Below are positions 1-8,783 of a DNA stretch of 64,000 bases, one piece after another. The DNA is taken from NCBI GenBank assembly GCA_902574225.1, contig CACGMO010000004.1, forward strand, positions 16,820 to 80,819, given 5' to 3'. The notes under the pieces are model-generated. The model was not told the origin of the DNA and ran no database searches. It saw nothing but the letters and a program-made list of their open reading frames with translations. Position 1 is the stretch's first letter; every line of letters starts with the position of its first letter. This DNA is from an uncultured Alphaproteobacteria bacterium. GTDB taxonomy: Bacteria; Pseudomonadota; Alphaproteobacteria; Rhodobacterales; Rhodobacteraceae. The position numbers were made by a program, and so were the translations under genes.

Positions 1-10
1 TACAGTCAAT

Positions 11-376
11 TTAATTTCCATCCATTTCTGCGATTGCGATGGTAGCAAGCCTATCAGAAGAGATTTTCCGCTCACAAATAATTTTGGATGCGGTACCTCC
101 AGCAGCAAGTGCTGCAGCTTCACAAAAACTACCAACATTTTTAAACTTCTTACTCAAATGGGAAAAAGTAGGTGTGATCATATTGTAAATAGCGTCTTCC
201 TCAATCTGGATCAATTTTAAGTGGTTTGTATTGACAAATTTTAAAAAAACTGCATTCGTTGCTTTTTCCTTTGAGGTAGCAACTGTAAAAGCACTATACC
301 TTTTAATATAACTTTCAAATAACTCGTTAAATGATGTAATAGTAACTGTAGATCTAAAGCCAATTCCTGCAATCAT
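11..376 (-). CDS. cobE: CobE/CbiG-C-like cobalamin biosynthesis protein
   Basis: A 121-residue protein that resembles the CobE family, which corresponds to the C-terminal domain of CbiG. It opens with the family-type glycine-rich N-terminus (AGIGFRST) and carries an Ala/Gly-rich central helix (EAAALAAGGTAS) before a C-terminal segment ending AIAEMDGN. CobE/CbiG proteins act around ring contraction in corrin synthesis, but the exact role of stand-alone CobE is not settled. Its start codon overlaps the cobL stop as ATGA, so the two are translationally coupled at the end of the leftward cob operon. The stop lies ten bases from the window edge, so the protein is complete. Confidence 0.82.
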   Translation of the reverse strand: MIAGIGFRSTVTITSFNELFESYIKRYSAFTVATSKEKATNAVFLKFVNTNHLKLIQIEEDAIYNMITPTFSHLSKKFKNVGSFCEAAALAAGGTASKIICERKISSDRLATIAIAEMDGN

Positions 377-1575
377 GTTTTAAAGCTCCATTGGATTATA
401 TTATATTGAGCTGACCAAATTGTTTTTCCCCCAATAGGCTTAGGCTTGGATATATTAATTTTTTTCAAATTACCGCCAAACTGCTTGTATTTTTTTAACA
501 AAAGAGCCTGGGACTCAAGAGTGACGGCATTTATTACAAGTCGACTATTTTTACCAAGGGCTTTAATCACTTGGTAAATTAAATCTGAAGTTACTCCCCC
601 ACCTATAAAAACAGCATTTGGCGTTGGTAAATCTTTGGCTATCGTTTCAATATTACCATGTTTTACAGTTAATCTTTCTTGTAAGCCAAATTTTTTTCTA
701 TTAGCTTTGATTAAAGAAATACGATCTCTTCTTCGTTCAATGGCAAAGGCTACGTTTTTAGGATGCCCCAAACACCATTCAATTGAGATTGAGCCAGAAC
801 CTGCTCCTATATCCCATAACACTTCACTTCCAAAAGATTTTAATTCTGAGAGAGTCAGAGCTCTTATATCTTTTTTAGTTATATTCCCATCAGTTTTGAA
901 AGTATCATCATCCTGCCCTTGAAAATAACTGATGTCTGATGGAGGTTTTTTATATGTTATGCCCAATGCTAGTGGTTTTAAAGAGTTGGATGCTTGTTTA
1001 AAATCAGATAGTTTTGAGTCTGTAAGTTTTACTACTTTTTCCTCTGGGCAGCCAAGTCTCGACAAAATAAAACTCTCTATAACATTAACATTATGTTTCT
1101 CTAATACAGAAAGAATCTGCTCTATTTGCCTAAACTCTCTAAGGAGAATTATTGCTTTCCCGGCTTCCGACAGTTTTGCAGGAAGGGTTTCTACTGGTTT
1201 TGCATGGAAGGCTAAGCAGTCAACAGCGTTTATAGGCCAGCCTATTTTATTGGCAGCTAGAGAAAAAGTAGATGGCACAGGGTAAGAGCGCCATTCATTT
1301 TTCTTTAAGTTTTTAGTAAGGAGAGGTCCTACACCAAACCAAAAAGGATCTCCGGAAGCCAGTACCACAGCCAATTTATATTTATAACTGAATACTTCAT
1401 CAATGCTAAATGGTTTAGGCCATGATTTACCTTTTGATTTAACCTCGGCAAGAGCCAATTGGCGAGGACTACCAAAAACGATGCTCGCCCTGTTCAATAA
1501 ATCAGTGCTTGATTTATCAAGGCCATTTAGTCCATTCTCACCTATACCAATAATATGAAGCCAGGTTTTAGTCAT
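373..1575 (-). CDS. cobL: Precorrin-6Y C5,15-methyltransferase (decarboxylating), CbiE-CbiT fusion
   Basis: CobL methylates C5 and C15 of precorrin-6Y and removes the acetate carboxyl on ring C. The protein is about 400 residues and fuses a CbiE-type tetrapyrrole methylase (N-terminus with IIGIGENGL and the LASGDPFWFG segment) to a CbiT-type class I methyltransferase whose SAM-binding DIGAGSGS lies near residue 255. I place the start at the ATG at 1575, which begins MTKTWLHIIGIG. An upstream in-frame start at 1602 would add nine residues unlike the family and intrude into cobK. The chosen ATG shares a CATG tetranucleotide with the cobK start on the other strand. No strong Shine-Dalgarno is seen. 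Confidence 0.93.
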   Translation of the reverse strand: MTKTWLHIIGIGENGLNGLDKSSTDLLNRASIVFGSPRQLALAEVKSKGKSWPKPFSIDEVFSYKYKLAVVLASGDPFWFGVGPLLTKNLKKNEWRSYPVPSTFSLAANKIGWPINAVDCLAFHAKPVETLPAKLSEAGKAIILLREFRQIEQILSVLEKHNVNVIESFILSRLGCPEEKVVKLTDSKLSDFKQASNSLKPLALGITYKKPPSDISYFQGQDDDTFKTDGNITKKDIRALTLSELKSFGSEVLWDIGAGSGSISIEWCLGHPKNVAFAIERRRDRISLIKANRKKFGLQERLTVKHGNIETIAKDLPTPNAVFIGGGVTSDLIYQVIKALGKNSRLVINAVTLESQALLLKKYKQFGGNLKKINISKPKPIGGKTIWSAQYNIIQWSFKT

Positions 1576-2308
1576 GACAAAAATTCTTATAATAGGAGGC
1601 ACTGCTGAGGCAAAAAATCTGCACTTTAGACTTCAAGAAAAGAAACTTTTTACAATACTTTCTTATGCAGGTCTTACTGAAAGCATTGATAAAGAGGTAA
1701 AAAATATTCGGGTCGGTGGCTTTGGTGGACCGATGGGAATGTCTGCTTTTGTTAAAGATGAAGGTATAACCCATATCCTTGATGCCTCTCATCCTTTTTC
1801 TAAAAATATTACAGTAAACTCTCTTCTCGCCGCGCAACTCACAAAAATTGAATATTTGGGCTTTGAACGTCCAAAGTGGCAGAGACAAAACGGCGACAAA
1901 TGGAAGCTGGTGAGTGATATGAATAAAGCTATAAAGCTTATCGACGAAACTGACAGGGTTTTTGTAACAATCGGTAGTAAAGAAATACGTTTTCTGAATA
2001 GGAAGCCCAAACCATTTTATCTGATCAGAATGATTAACGAACCAGAAAACAAGATGCTTCTCGATAGATTTAAGCTTATTTTTGATCAAGGTCCGTTTAA
2101 TTTCGAGCAAGAGCTGGAAATTATGAAAGAGTTTTCTATAAATAAACTTATAACAAAGAATTCTGGCTCTAATGCAGTAGTTGAGAAAATACATGCAGCT
2201 AGGGAACTTGGCATTGAAGTCATAATGATTGAAAGGCCTACGTTGCCGAAAAGAAAGCTTTTTACTGATCAAAATCAAGTAGTTCAATTTTTTTCTACCC
2301 CTGAATAA
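1574..2308 (+). CDS. cobK: Precorrin-6A reductase, inverted inside the cob operon
   Basis: Reduces precorrin-6A to precorrin-6B with NADPH. The 244-residue length fits CobK/CbiJ. Family motifs are present: GGTAEA at residues 8–13, VGGFGG near 48, DASHPF near 71, a KNSGS segment near 195, and a C-terminal IERPTLP. It is the only right-facing gene among cobE–cobW. Its ATG overlaps the cobL ATG (shared CATG), and its last 25 bases overlap the cobJ 3' end. Any transcript of the leftward operon reaching cobL must therefore cross cobK antisense. The cobK promoter has to lie inside cobL, and I cannot identify it. Confidence 0.93.
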   Translation: MTKILIIGGTAEAKNLHFRLQEKKLFTILSYAGLTESIDKEVKNIRVGGFGGPMGMSAFVKDEGITHILDASHPFSKNITVNSLLAAQLTKIEYLGFERPKWQRQNGDKWKLVSDMNKAIKLIDETDRVFVTIGSKEIRFLNRKPKPFYLIRMINEPENKMLLDRFKLIFDQGPFNFEQELEIMKEFSINKLITKNSGSNAVVEKIHAARELGIEVIMIERPTLPKRKLFTDQNQVVQFFSTPE

Positions 2309-3039
2309 CGTGGCGTATATATATAACCTGTGTTTCTAATCTTTTTAGTGCTAGATGACCCAATAATTACAAGAGTCTTCATTGATACAGAAGAAGCATC
2401 AGCTTCTGACAATGTAGTCTCAAAAATAGCCTCAGATTCAGTAGAAACTGAATTTGCATAAATAACAATCCGATCACTTTTACAGTTTTTTCTTAAAACA
2501 TCATAAATTTCTGAAAGCTGATTTTTACGAGATTTCGATCTTGGGTTGTAAAACGCTATTACAAAATCCGCCTTTGCGGCTGCGATAACTCTTGATTTCA
2601 AAATATCCCAAGATTTAAGATTATCAGACAAATTAATAACGCAAAAATCATGTCCTATAGGAGCGCCTAGTCTGGCAGATGCTGCTAAAAGAGCAGTAAT
2701 CCCTGGCAAGACCACAATTGGTAAGTCATCTCTAGAAATATTTTTCTTATCTACAACTTCAAATATTGCCGAGGCCATCGCAAAAACTCCAGGATCTCCC
2801 GAAGAAACAACAACTACCTTTTTTCCTTGCAAAGCAAGATTAATAGAAAGTTCAGCTCTATCAATTTCCTCCCTATTATCGCTTGGGTGAAATGACTTAC
2901 CGCTAGCATCCTTCACTCTGTCAATGTACTTAGAGTAACCCACAATATCTGTTGAATCTTTTAATGCATCAGTTACTGCAGGTGTGACAAGTTCTGGTGC
3001 TCCCGGTCCTAAACCTACTATGGTTAATCTTCCCTTCAT
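2284..3039 (-). CDS. cobJ: Precorrin-3B C17-methyltransferase
   Basis: Methylates C17 of precorrin-3B during ring contraction. The protein is about 251 residues with the tetrapyrrole methylase signature TIVGLGPGAPELVTP at the N-terminus, the VSSGDPGVFAMA SAM-site loop near 80, and a GIT motif at about 115. The ATG at 3039 is preferred because it forms an ATGA overlap with the cobI stop. The in-frame TTG six bases upstream is less likely. The 3' end overlaps the tail of the convergent cobK by 25 bases. Confidence 0.94.
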   Translation of the reverse strand: MKGRLTIVGLGPGAPELVTPAVTDALKDSTDIVGYSKYIDRVKDASGKSFHPSDNREEIDRAELSINLALQGKKVVVVSSGDPGVFAMASAIFEVVDKKNISRDDLPIVVLPGITALLAASARLGAPIGHDFCVINLSDNLKSWDILKSRVIAAAKADFVIAFYNPRSKSRKNQLSEIYDVLRKNCKSDRIVIYANSVSTESEAIFETTLSEADASSVSMKTLVIIGSSSTKKIRNTGYIYTPRYSGVEKN

Positions 3040-3755
3040 TCGCAATAGTCCTCTGAAATTAGAATTATCGAGAAATATGGTGCTTCACTTTTAGTATATT
3101 CCCTTAGAGGAATAATTTTTTGTTCAGGCATGGTTGCTTTTTCAATTACTAATGCTTTATCGAGCTGATCCGTTTCTTCTAGTACAGATTTTACTTTTTC
3201 TAATTGGGTACCCACCTTCATGATTACAACGTTCTTGGAACCCTCAAGGTGGCTCTTTAATTCTTCGCGACTTTGTATGCCCATTAGGATAGTTAGAGGT
3301 TGGTCTCCCATTGCTATTGGTAACTTAGAATTATTCCAAGCACCTGACATAGCAGTTATTCCAGGCACGAACTCTATATTCACATCTTTTTTCAAAAGTC
3401 TAAATAGATGAACAAATGATCCATAAAAAAGAGGATCACCCTCTGATATTACCACTACATTATCGTTCAATAAGAGTTTCTTTAGTTTATTGGCACAGTC
3501 TTCATAAAATCGATTTATTGAATGCTTATATTTATCAGATCGAAAATCTAGTTCGTTAGTTACAGGGTATTCCATAGCGTATTCAAAGGGAGTACTATTG
3601 GAAATTAATGTATCTATAATCGCTCTCGCTCTGCCCAACGTATTTTTTTTTCTAAAATATGCTATTTGTCTTGCATCTGATATTATTCTAGATGCCTTAA
3701 CTGTCAGTAACTCGGGATCTCCTGGCCCAACCCCTACGCAATATATATTATACAT
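3036..3755 (-). CDS. cobI: Precorrin-2 C20-methyltransferase
   Basis: Adds the C20 methyl group to precorrin-2, the first methylation specific to the corrin branch. The protein is 239 residues. It has the methylase start CVGVGPGDPELLTVKA, the VVISEGDPLFYGSF loop near 105, and VPGITAMSGAW near 130, which distinguish CobI/CbiL from CobJ. It begins two bases after the cobH stop and overlaps cobJ by four bases, consistent with one polycistronic message. Confidence 0.94.
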   Translation of the reverse strand: MYNIYCVGVGPGDPELLTVKASRIISDARQIAYFRKKNTLGRARAIIDTLISNSTPFEYAMEYPVTNELDFRSDKYKHSINRFYEDCANKLKKLLLNDNVVVISEGDPLFYGSFVHLFRLLKKDVNIEFVPGITAMSGAWNNSKLPIAMGDQPLTILMGIQSREELKSHLEGSKNVVIMKVGTQLEKVKSVLEETDQLDKALVIEKATMPEQKIIPLREYTKSEAPYFSIILISEDYCE

Positions 3756-3757
3756 AT

Positions 3758-4387
3758 TTACTCTTTCTCCTGTGCCAAGGCGTTAACAGCAGCTACTGCT
3801 ACAGCACTTCCCCCCAAGCGGCCTTTTACAACTAGACTATTAAGCGTTTTTACTTCTATTAATGCTTGTTTAGACTCTGCCGCTCCAACAAATCCGACGG
3901 GGCAACCAATTATGCCCGCAGGTTTCAAATCTTTTCTCTTACCAAGAAATTCTAACAAATAAAATAATGCAGTGGGAGCGTTACCAAAAACAATTAGAGA
4001 ATCTTGTACGTAGTCCTCCCAAAGATGGATTGCTGCAGCCGTTCTGGTATTCGATATTCGTTTTGCAATGTCTGGTACGGACTTTTCATTTAAAGTACAG
4101 ATGATTTCATTGTCTGCTGGTAGTCTCGCTTTTGTTATTCCCTCACTTACCATCCTCGTATCGCAAATAATTCGAGCTCCTCGCTCTAAAGCATCTCTTA
4201 CTTTGCTAACAAAATCTGGTGTAAATTGAATGTATTTCTCCAGGCCAATAAAACCAAGCGCATGTATCATCCTCACAGCAATTTTCTCTTCAAGGTTTGA
4301 AAAAGAGGAGAGGTCCGCTTCTTTTCGAATAATAGAAAAAGATTGCTCATAAATTTTGTCTGGGCTTCTTTCATATTCAAATGTCAT
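3758..4387 (-). CDS. cobH: Precorrin-8X methylmutase
   Basis: Moves the C11 methyl group to C12, producing hydrogenobyrinate. The protein is 209 residues, the normal CobH/CbiC length. The conserved catalytic histidine is at residue 42 in RMIHALG (His43 in the characterised Pseudomonas denitrificans enzyme). Other conserved segments are ARIICDTRMV, IVFGNAPTALF and GIIGCPVGFVGAAESK. Its ATG overlaps the cobG stop by four bases. Confidence 0.95.
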   Translation of the reverse strand: MTFEYERSPDKIYEQSFSIIRKEADLSSFSNLEEKIAVRMIHALGFIGLEKYIQFTPDFVSKVRDALERGARIICDTRMVSEGITKARLPADNEIICTLNEKSVPDIAKRISNTRTAAAIHLWEDYVQDSLIVFGNAPTALFYLLEFLGKRKDLKPAGIIGCPVGFVGAAESKQALIEVKTLNSLVVKGRLGGSAVAVAAVNALAQEKE

Positions 4388-5535
4388 TTATTCAATTCCA
4401 TAGAAATTTGTGATGCTAAATGCTGAAATTTATCATCTTTTACTCTTACAGACTTTTCCCCTCCTGAACTGTTAATAAGTATCGATGTCTGCTTTGAGAG
4501 ACCACAGTTTTTTAAACAACCACTTATGTGAATCTTTGCTTTATTTTTTCTATTTTTAAATCTTTCTTCAAGAAATGTAGTGACCACTTTTGCCACCTGA
4601 CCGGTTTCCAAAATGCCTTGACTACAATAGGCTTTACCAGAGCAATAGCTCACGCTCAGATCATGACCTGTATTTTTTGAGAGAAAACTTAAAGGTGGTT
4701 TTGTTTTGGCTGAATAAATAAAAAAAGATTTCCATGGGGTCACTGCTACTCCTTTAACATGCGAAGCTAATTCCCTTAGTTGGTAACTTGAAAATTTTCC
4801 TCCAGGTACGGTTATCATATATCCTCCAAAACAGGGACCGAGTCTCGGAGAAAAAGTTTGTTTTCTTGGTTCAATGTCTGGAAAATAATTTGGGTCTATC
4901 TCTCCAATTGAATTTATTAAATCTCTGCTTTTCAGTTGGTTCGAGACAGCCATTACATTACTTAAAATCATTTCTATTTTTTCAATTAATGTTTCTGGTT
5001 CTACAGCTATACCACGATCTAAACCGTCAATTCTTAAAATTAGAATTTTTTCTTTGTTTGTCTCTATCCTCAGGTCTGCATTGGTTTCTTGCAGGCTGGC
5101 CACTTCTCCTAAGTCAACAGCAATACCGAATTTCTTATGGAGTTTGGGAATATTATTAAGATTATCTTCTAAAATACTTGCTATCTTTTGCATTAATTTT
5201 TTATTTTTCGTAGAAAAGGGACTATAAATAATATTTGAGATATTCTCCTTTTTTTCAGCAGCATTAATAATACCGGCCTGATTGAGGAAATTTGATAGCT
5301 GTTCAAGATGTTTTTTTTGAAGACTTCTTATTGTGATGTTAGCTCGTGATGTCAATTCGATATAGCCACTTCCAAAATTAGAAATTGCATTAGCAAGAAT
5401 AGAAAGTTGTTTAGATGAGAGATATCCGTATTTTGGCCTGAAACGAATTAAGTAACCATCTTTAGATTTTATTGGTGAGTCAATAGTTGGGCATATTCCT
5501 AAGACCCTAGCCATTTTCAACCAGTCTTTCCCCAT
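4384..5535 (-). CDS. cobG: Precorrin-3B synthase (Fe-S monooxygenase)
   Basis: CobG is the oxygen-dependent enzyme that makes precorrin-3B, so its presence marks the aerobic cobalamin route. The protein resembles sulfite/nitrite reductases: YIELTSRANITIR near 60, and the [4Fe-4S] cysteines in YCSGKAYCSQG and ISGCLKNCG. Two starts are possible: ATG at 5535, which overlaps cobN by 29 bases, or ATG at 5514, which overlaps by 8 bases and leaves MARVLGICP. Neither has a clear ribosome binding site at good spacing. I list the longer form but consider the 5514 start about as likely. Confidence 0.93.
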   Translation of the reverse strand: MGKDWLKMARVLGICPTIDSPIKSKDGYLIRFRPKYGYLSSKQLSILANAISNFGSGYIELTSRANITIRSLQKKHLEQLSNFLNQAGIINAAEKKENISNIIYSPFSTKNKKLMQKIASILEDNLNNIPKLHKKFGIAVDLGEVASLQETNADLRIETNKEKILILRIDGLDRGIAVEPETLIEKIEMILSNVMAVSNQLKSRDLINSIGEIDPNYFPDIEPRKQTFSPRLGPCFGGYMITVPGGKFSSYQLRELASHVKGVAVTPWKSFFIYSAKTKPPLSFLSKNTGHDLSVSYCSGKAYCSQGILETGQVAKVVTTFLEERFKNRKNKAKIHISGCLKNCGLSKQTSILINSSGGEKSVRVKDDKFQHLASQISMELNK

Positions 5536-8500
5536 ATCGAATAGAGTTATGAAAACTTTTCCATAGGCCTAAGTCTCTAAGTTCACTAAAAGTATTTTCT
5601 AAACCCTCAAGAGCATCCATATTTTCCTCTGCCATAAATTCAGCAACTTTTGTGTTGGCTAAAGTTGAGTTATATACCAATTCTATTAAGTGATTAGGCA
5701 AATATACTCCAGATTTGCCAAAATTAGACAAGTTGAATGCTAGTTCTGTTATTTCAGCCGCGCCTCTGTAACCATGCTGCAACATTCCTGAAACCCACTT
5801 ATCGTCAGAAAGCTTTCCCCTAATAATTCTTGCTAATTCTTGATTTGTTGTACGAACTTTTGGAATTCCATCGGATGAAATATCTAAATGGTATAGTTTA
5901 GGATTGGTTTTCTGCATAATGGCAACAGCTGCGTTAAAACCCCCTATGTGGTCAGCATAATCCTTTGCTGACAACAAATCACTTTCACATAAATCATGAG
6001 AGTGAATTAGTGCTTCAGTATCGGCTAACCTTTTCTTAAGACTTTCTGTATTTTGGTTAAATTTTCCATTCTTTTGATAAGCCCAAGCCGAGCTTTTAAT
6101 CCATGCCTCGCCGATCTTAGCCGTATGATCGGCTAGGGTTTCTTCAATTTTTTCTTTGATATTTACCCCAAAAGATCCAGGCTTAGGTGCAAAAATTCTG
6201 TCAACCTTGTTTTTATAAGGGTTATCTTTCAATGTCTCATCTCTTTCATGAAGTTTATCGATTGCATCAAAAAATAATCTATTTAGCTCTGGAAAGATGT
6301 CTCTGAACAAACCTGACTGTCTGATAGTAATGTCAATTCTTGGGCGACCTAGCTCTGCAAGTGATAGAATGCTAAAGCCAAGGATCCGAGCATTATTTTT
6401 GTCCCAAATTGGTGTAAGGCCAGCAAAAGCAAGTGCCATTGAGTACTCTTGTCCTCCCGTTCGCATTGATGCAGATCCCCAAAGATCAATGGTTAAACTT
6501 TTTGGATAATCTCCATTGTCTTGCAAATATTGTCTTATAAATTCATCGGCCATTGCTTGTCCATTTTGGAAAGCTATTTTTGTGGGTATCGATCTAGGGT
6601 CTACAGCATATATATTTCTGCCTGTAGGTTTGATATCAGTACGGTTCCTATATGGCGATCCCGATGGTCCACTGTTAATTCTTTTTCCTTCTAGGCACCG
6701 GAGTAAGCCATTCAGTTCGGATGCTCCACAATCTCCTTTGCCAAATATATGAAGACCACTTGAAAATTGGGATTCCTTTAAATCACAAACAAAAGAGTCT
6801 ATTCTTGTTAACCATTCACTATCTGATGTTATTGGATTAACTGATAGCTCTTTATCTAATTTTATTTTCTTAGCCTCATGAATTATTTTCTTTTCAATAT
6901 GCTCTTTCCTTACTTGATCGAGATCTCCGCTCGTAGAATATTCATCTAATAAAAATTCAAGATCTCTCAATTCATTTGGAAGATCCATAGTCTGAATTTT
7001 TGGAGGCATGTGCCCCACAGTAAGAGCTCCCAACCTTCTTTTCGCCTGCGATGCTTCTCCCGGATCATTAACAATAAACGGATAAATAAAAGGTATGTCG
7101 TTTACTAGTAACTCGGGCCAGCACTGATTGGAGAGACCTACCGTTTTCCCTGGTAGCCATTCGAGACTTCCATGCGTTCCCATATGAAGAAATGCGTCAA
7201 TATTTTGCATCTGCAACCAGAGATACATTGCCACATAGCTGTGACAAGGTATTTTTTCAAGATCGTGATAATCGGCTTTTTTATCCTCTATTAAACCTCT
7301 TGAGGGTTGCACCAGCACAAAAAAATTATTGTTTTTATAACCCTGAAGAACAAACTTATCCTCTTCAAAAAAAGCATCTTCTTCGAAACCACCCCATGTT
7401 TTATATAATTTAGTTCTAGGTTTTAGTGGAATGAGATTTAGCAGTCTTTCGTATAAATTGATGGGAATCTCTATTCTAGAGCTTTTTAACTTTTCAAAAA
7501 ACTTATCAGGGTCAGAGAATTTAAATCCATTATCCCCCAGGAAACCTAAAATATGCTTTGTTGATTTAATTGTGTCTAAGCCAAGCGCATGAGCTAATTG
7601 AAAGTCACGACCCGGGTATGAAGATAATATGATAGCTATTCTTTTCTCTTCATTTTTTTTGGCTCTGAGAGCATGCCACTTTTCAACTTTATTTACTATC
7701 TTTTTAGAAAAAGTTTTCTCGACTTTATGCTTTGAGATTGGAAACTGTAATGCTGGGTCTATAGTTTGTTCAGATTTAAAACTTACAATCCCTCCATTTA
7801 TGCGCCCATCAACCTCTGGTATAGCAACGTGCATAGCCAAATCAGAGGAATTTAAGCCAATTGAATTCCGTCTCCAAGTTTCTTTCTTAGAGGTAGATAA
7901 AATTATTTGAATAACAGGCACGCCCACATGATCTAATGGAGATTTGCCAGTTTCGCGACTTTTTGCTGAAAAGGCTGTGGCGTTAAGTATCGCAATAGGC
8001 GATATTTTTGATAACATCGACTCTATCCACTTGGCGGTCGATTTGATTTTTAGTGAATTTACAAAAATACCTATGAATTTTATGTCTCTCTTTTTAAAAT
8101 CTCTAAATAATTGGTTTATGGGTTCGAGATCATCAGCCATCAGGTATGATCTATAAAATATAATACAGACGGTAGGTTTTGCGTCAGTGCTCACGGTAAA
8201 ATTTTCTAAAATACCTTTTTTATAGCAATACAAACCATGAGACTTTACTTTGCTGAATTCCGTAATGGCTGGGAAGTGAAGTGATGCAGCAAGTGCCATT
8301 TGAGCTAAGACTGCTTGGGCAGATAGTTCTCCGCCGTCATCACAGAGATTTTTTAAGTTTTCTAATGTTGACTTTGGTAAATTTGAATACGAGTCTAAAA
8401 CCTTATCTTCTCTCCCATCGGCTGGTATTACAGCCAAGGGTATCTTTTTCTCAATTGATACGCTCTTTAAATAATTTAATCCGTATGGCCAATATTGCTC

Positions 8501-8782
8501 ACCTCCAATAAGTCTTACAAGAATACCTTTAGATTTGGAGACTGTTTTTTCAATGTAGGTATCAATAGATAAATTATGAGTTAGTTGTTTTATATTTGCT
8601 AGTCTTAATGTTGGAACAGACTCTCTACCAAAGTCCACTAAAGTTTTTTTCCATGCATTTGCGAACGCATTTAAATCACTATCTGAAAAAGACAAAATAA
8701 CCAGATCAGCAGGTTCCTGGTTTAAGTCGATCGGAACACTTGTATTATCTAAATAGTGATCTTCATTAAAAATGATATGCAT
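5507..8782 (-). CDS. cobN: Cobaltochelatase large subunit CobN
   Basis: The large subunit of the ATP-dependent aerobic cobaltochelatase, which inserts Co2+ into hydrogenobyrinate a,c-diamide with CobS and CobT chaperone subunits. The 1091 residues include the typical start (MHIIFNEDHYLD, then ADLVILSFSDSDL), MGTHGSLEWLPGK near 530, PSGSPYRNR near 690, GSASMRTGGQEYSMALA near 770 and MLQHGYRGAAEI near 1005. From memory, CobN in related bacteria is roughly 1200 residues or more, so this copy is short, with loops trimmed rather than a missing end. The chelatase subunits CobS and CobT are not in the window. It starts one base after the cobW stop. Confidence 0.95.
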   Translation of the reverse strand: MHIIFNEDHYLDNTSVPIDLNQEPADLVILSFSDSDLNAFANAWKKTLVDFGRESVPTLRLANIKQLTHNLSIDTYIEKTVSKSKGILVRLIGGEQYWPYGLNYLKSVSIEKKIPLAVIPADGREDKVLDSYSNLPKSTLENLKNLCDDGGELSAQAVLAQMALAASLHFPAITEFSKVKSHGLYCYKKGILENFTVSTDAKPTVCIIFYRSYLMADDLEPINQLFRDFKKRDIKFIGIFVNSLKIKSTAKWIESMLSKISPIAILNATAFSAKSRETGKSPLDHVGVPVIQIILSTSKKETWRRNSIGLNSSDLAMHVAIPEVDGRINGGIVSFKSEQTIDPALQFPISKHKVEKTFSKKIVNKVEKWHALRAKKNEEKRIAIILSSYPGRDFQLAHALGLDTIKSTKHILGFLGDNGFKFSDPDKFFEKLKSSRIEIPINLYERLLNLIPLKPRTKLYKTWGGFEEDAFFEEDKFVLQGYKNNNFFVLVQPSRGLIEDKKADYHDLEKIPCHSYVAMYLWLQMQNIDAFLHMGTHGSLEWLPGKTVGLSNQCWPELLVNDIPFIYPFIVNDPGEASQAKRRLGALTVGHMPPKIQTMDLPNELRDLEFLLDEYSTSGDLDQVRKEHIEKKIIHEAKKIKLDKELSVNPITSDSEWLTRIDSFVCDLKESQFSSGLHIFGKGDCGASELNGLLRCLEGKRINSGPSGSPYRNRTDIKPTGRNIYAVDPRSIPTKIAFQNGQAMADEFIRQYLQDNGDYPKSLTIDLWGSASMRTGGQEYSMALAFAGLTPIWDKNNARILGFSILSLAELGRPRIDITIRQSGLFRDIFPELNRLFFDAIDKLHERDETLKDNPYKNKVDRIFAPKPGSFGVNIKEKIEETLADHTAKIGEAWIKSSAWAYQKNGKFNQNTESLKKRLADTEALIHSHDLCESDLLSAKDYADHIGGFNAAVAIMQKTNPKLYHLDISSDGIPKVRTTNQELARIIRGKLSDDKWVSGMLQHGYRGAAEITELAFNLSNFGKSGVYLPNHLIELVYNSTLANTKVAEFMAEENMDALEGLENTFSELRDLGLWKSFHNSIRYGERLVENG

Positions 8783-8783
8783 A

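Noticed and set aside
1568..2287. Long minus-strand open frame covering cobK
   Set aside because: Opposite strand of a clear cobK. The translation has no recognisable motif and begins within conserved cobK sequence.
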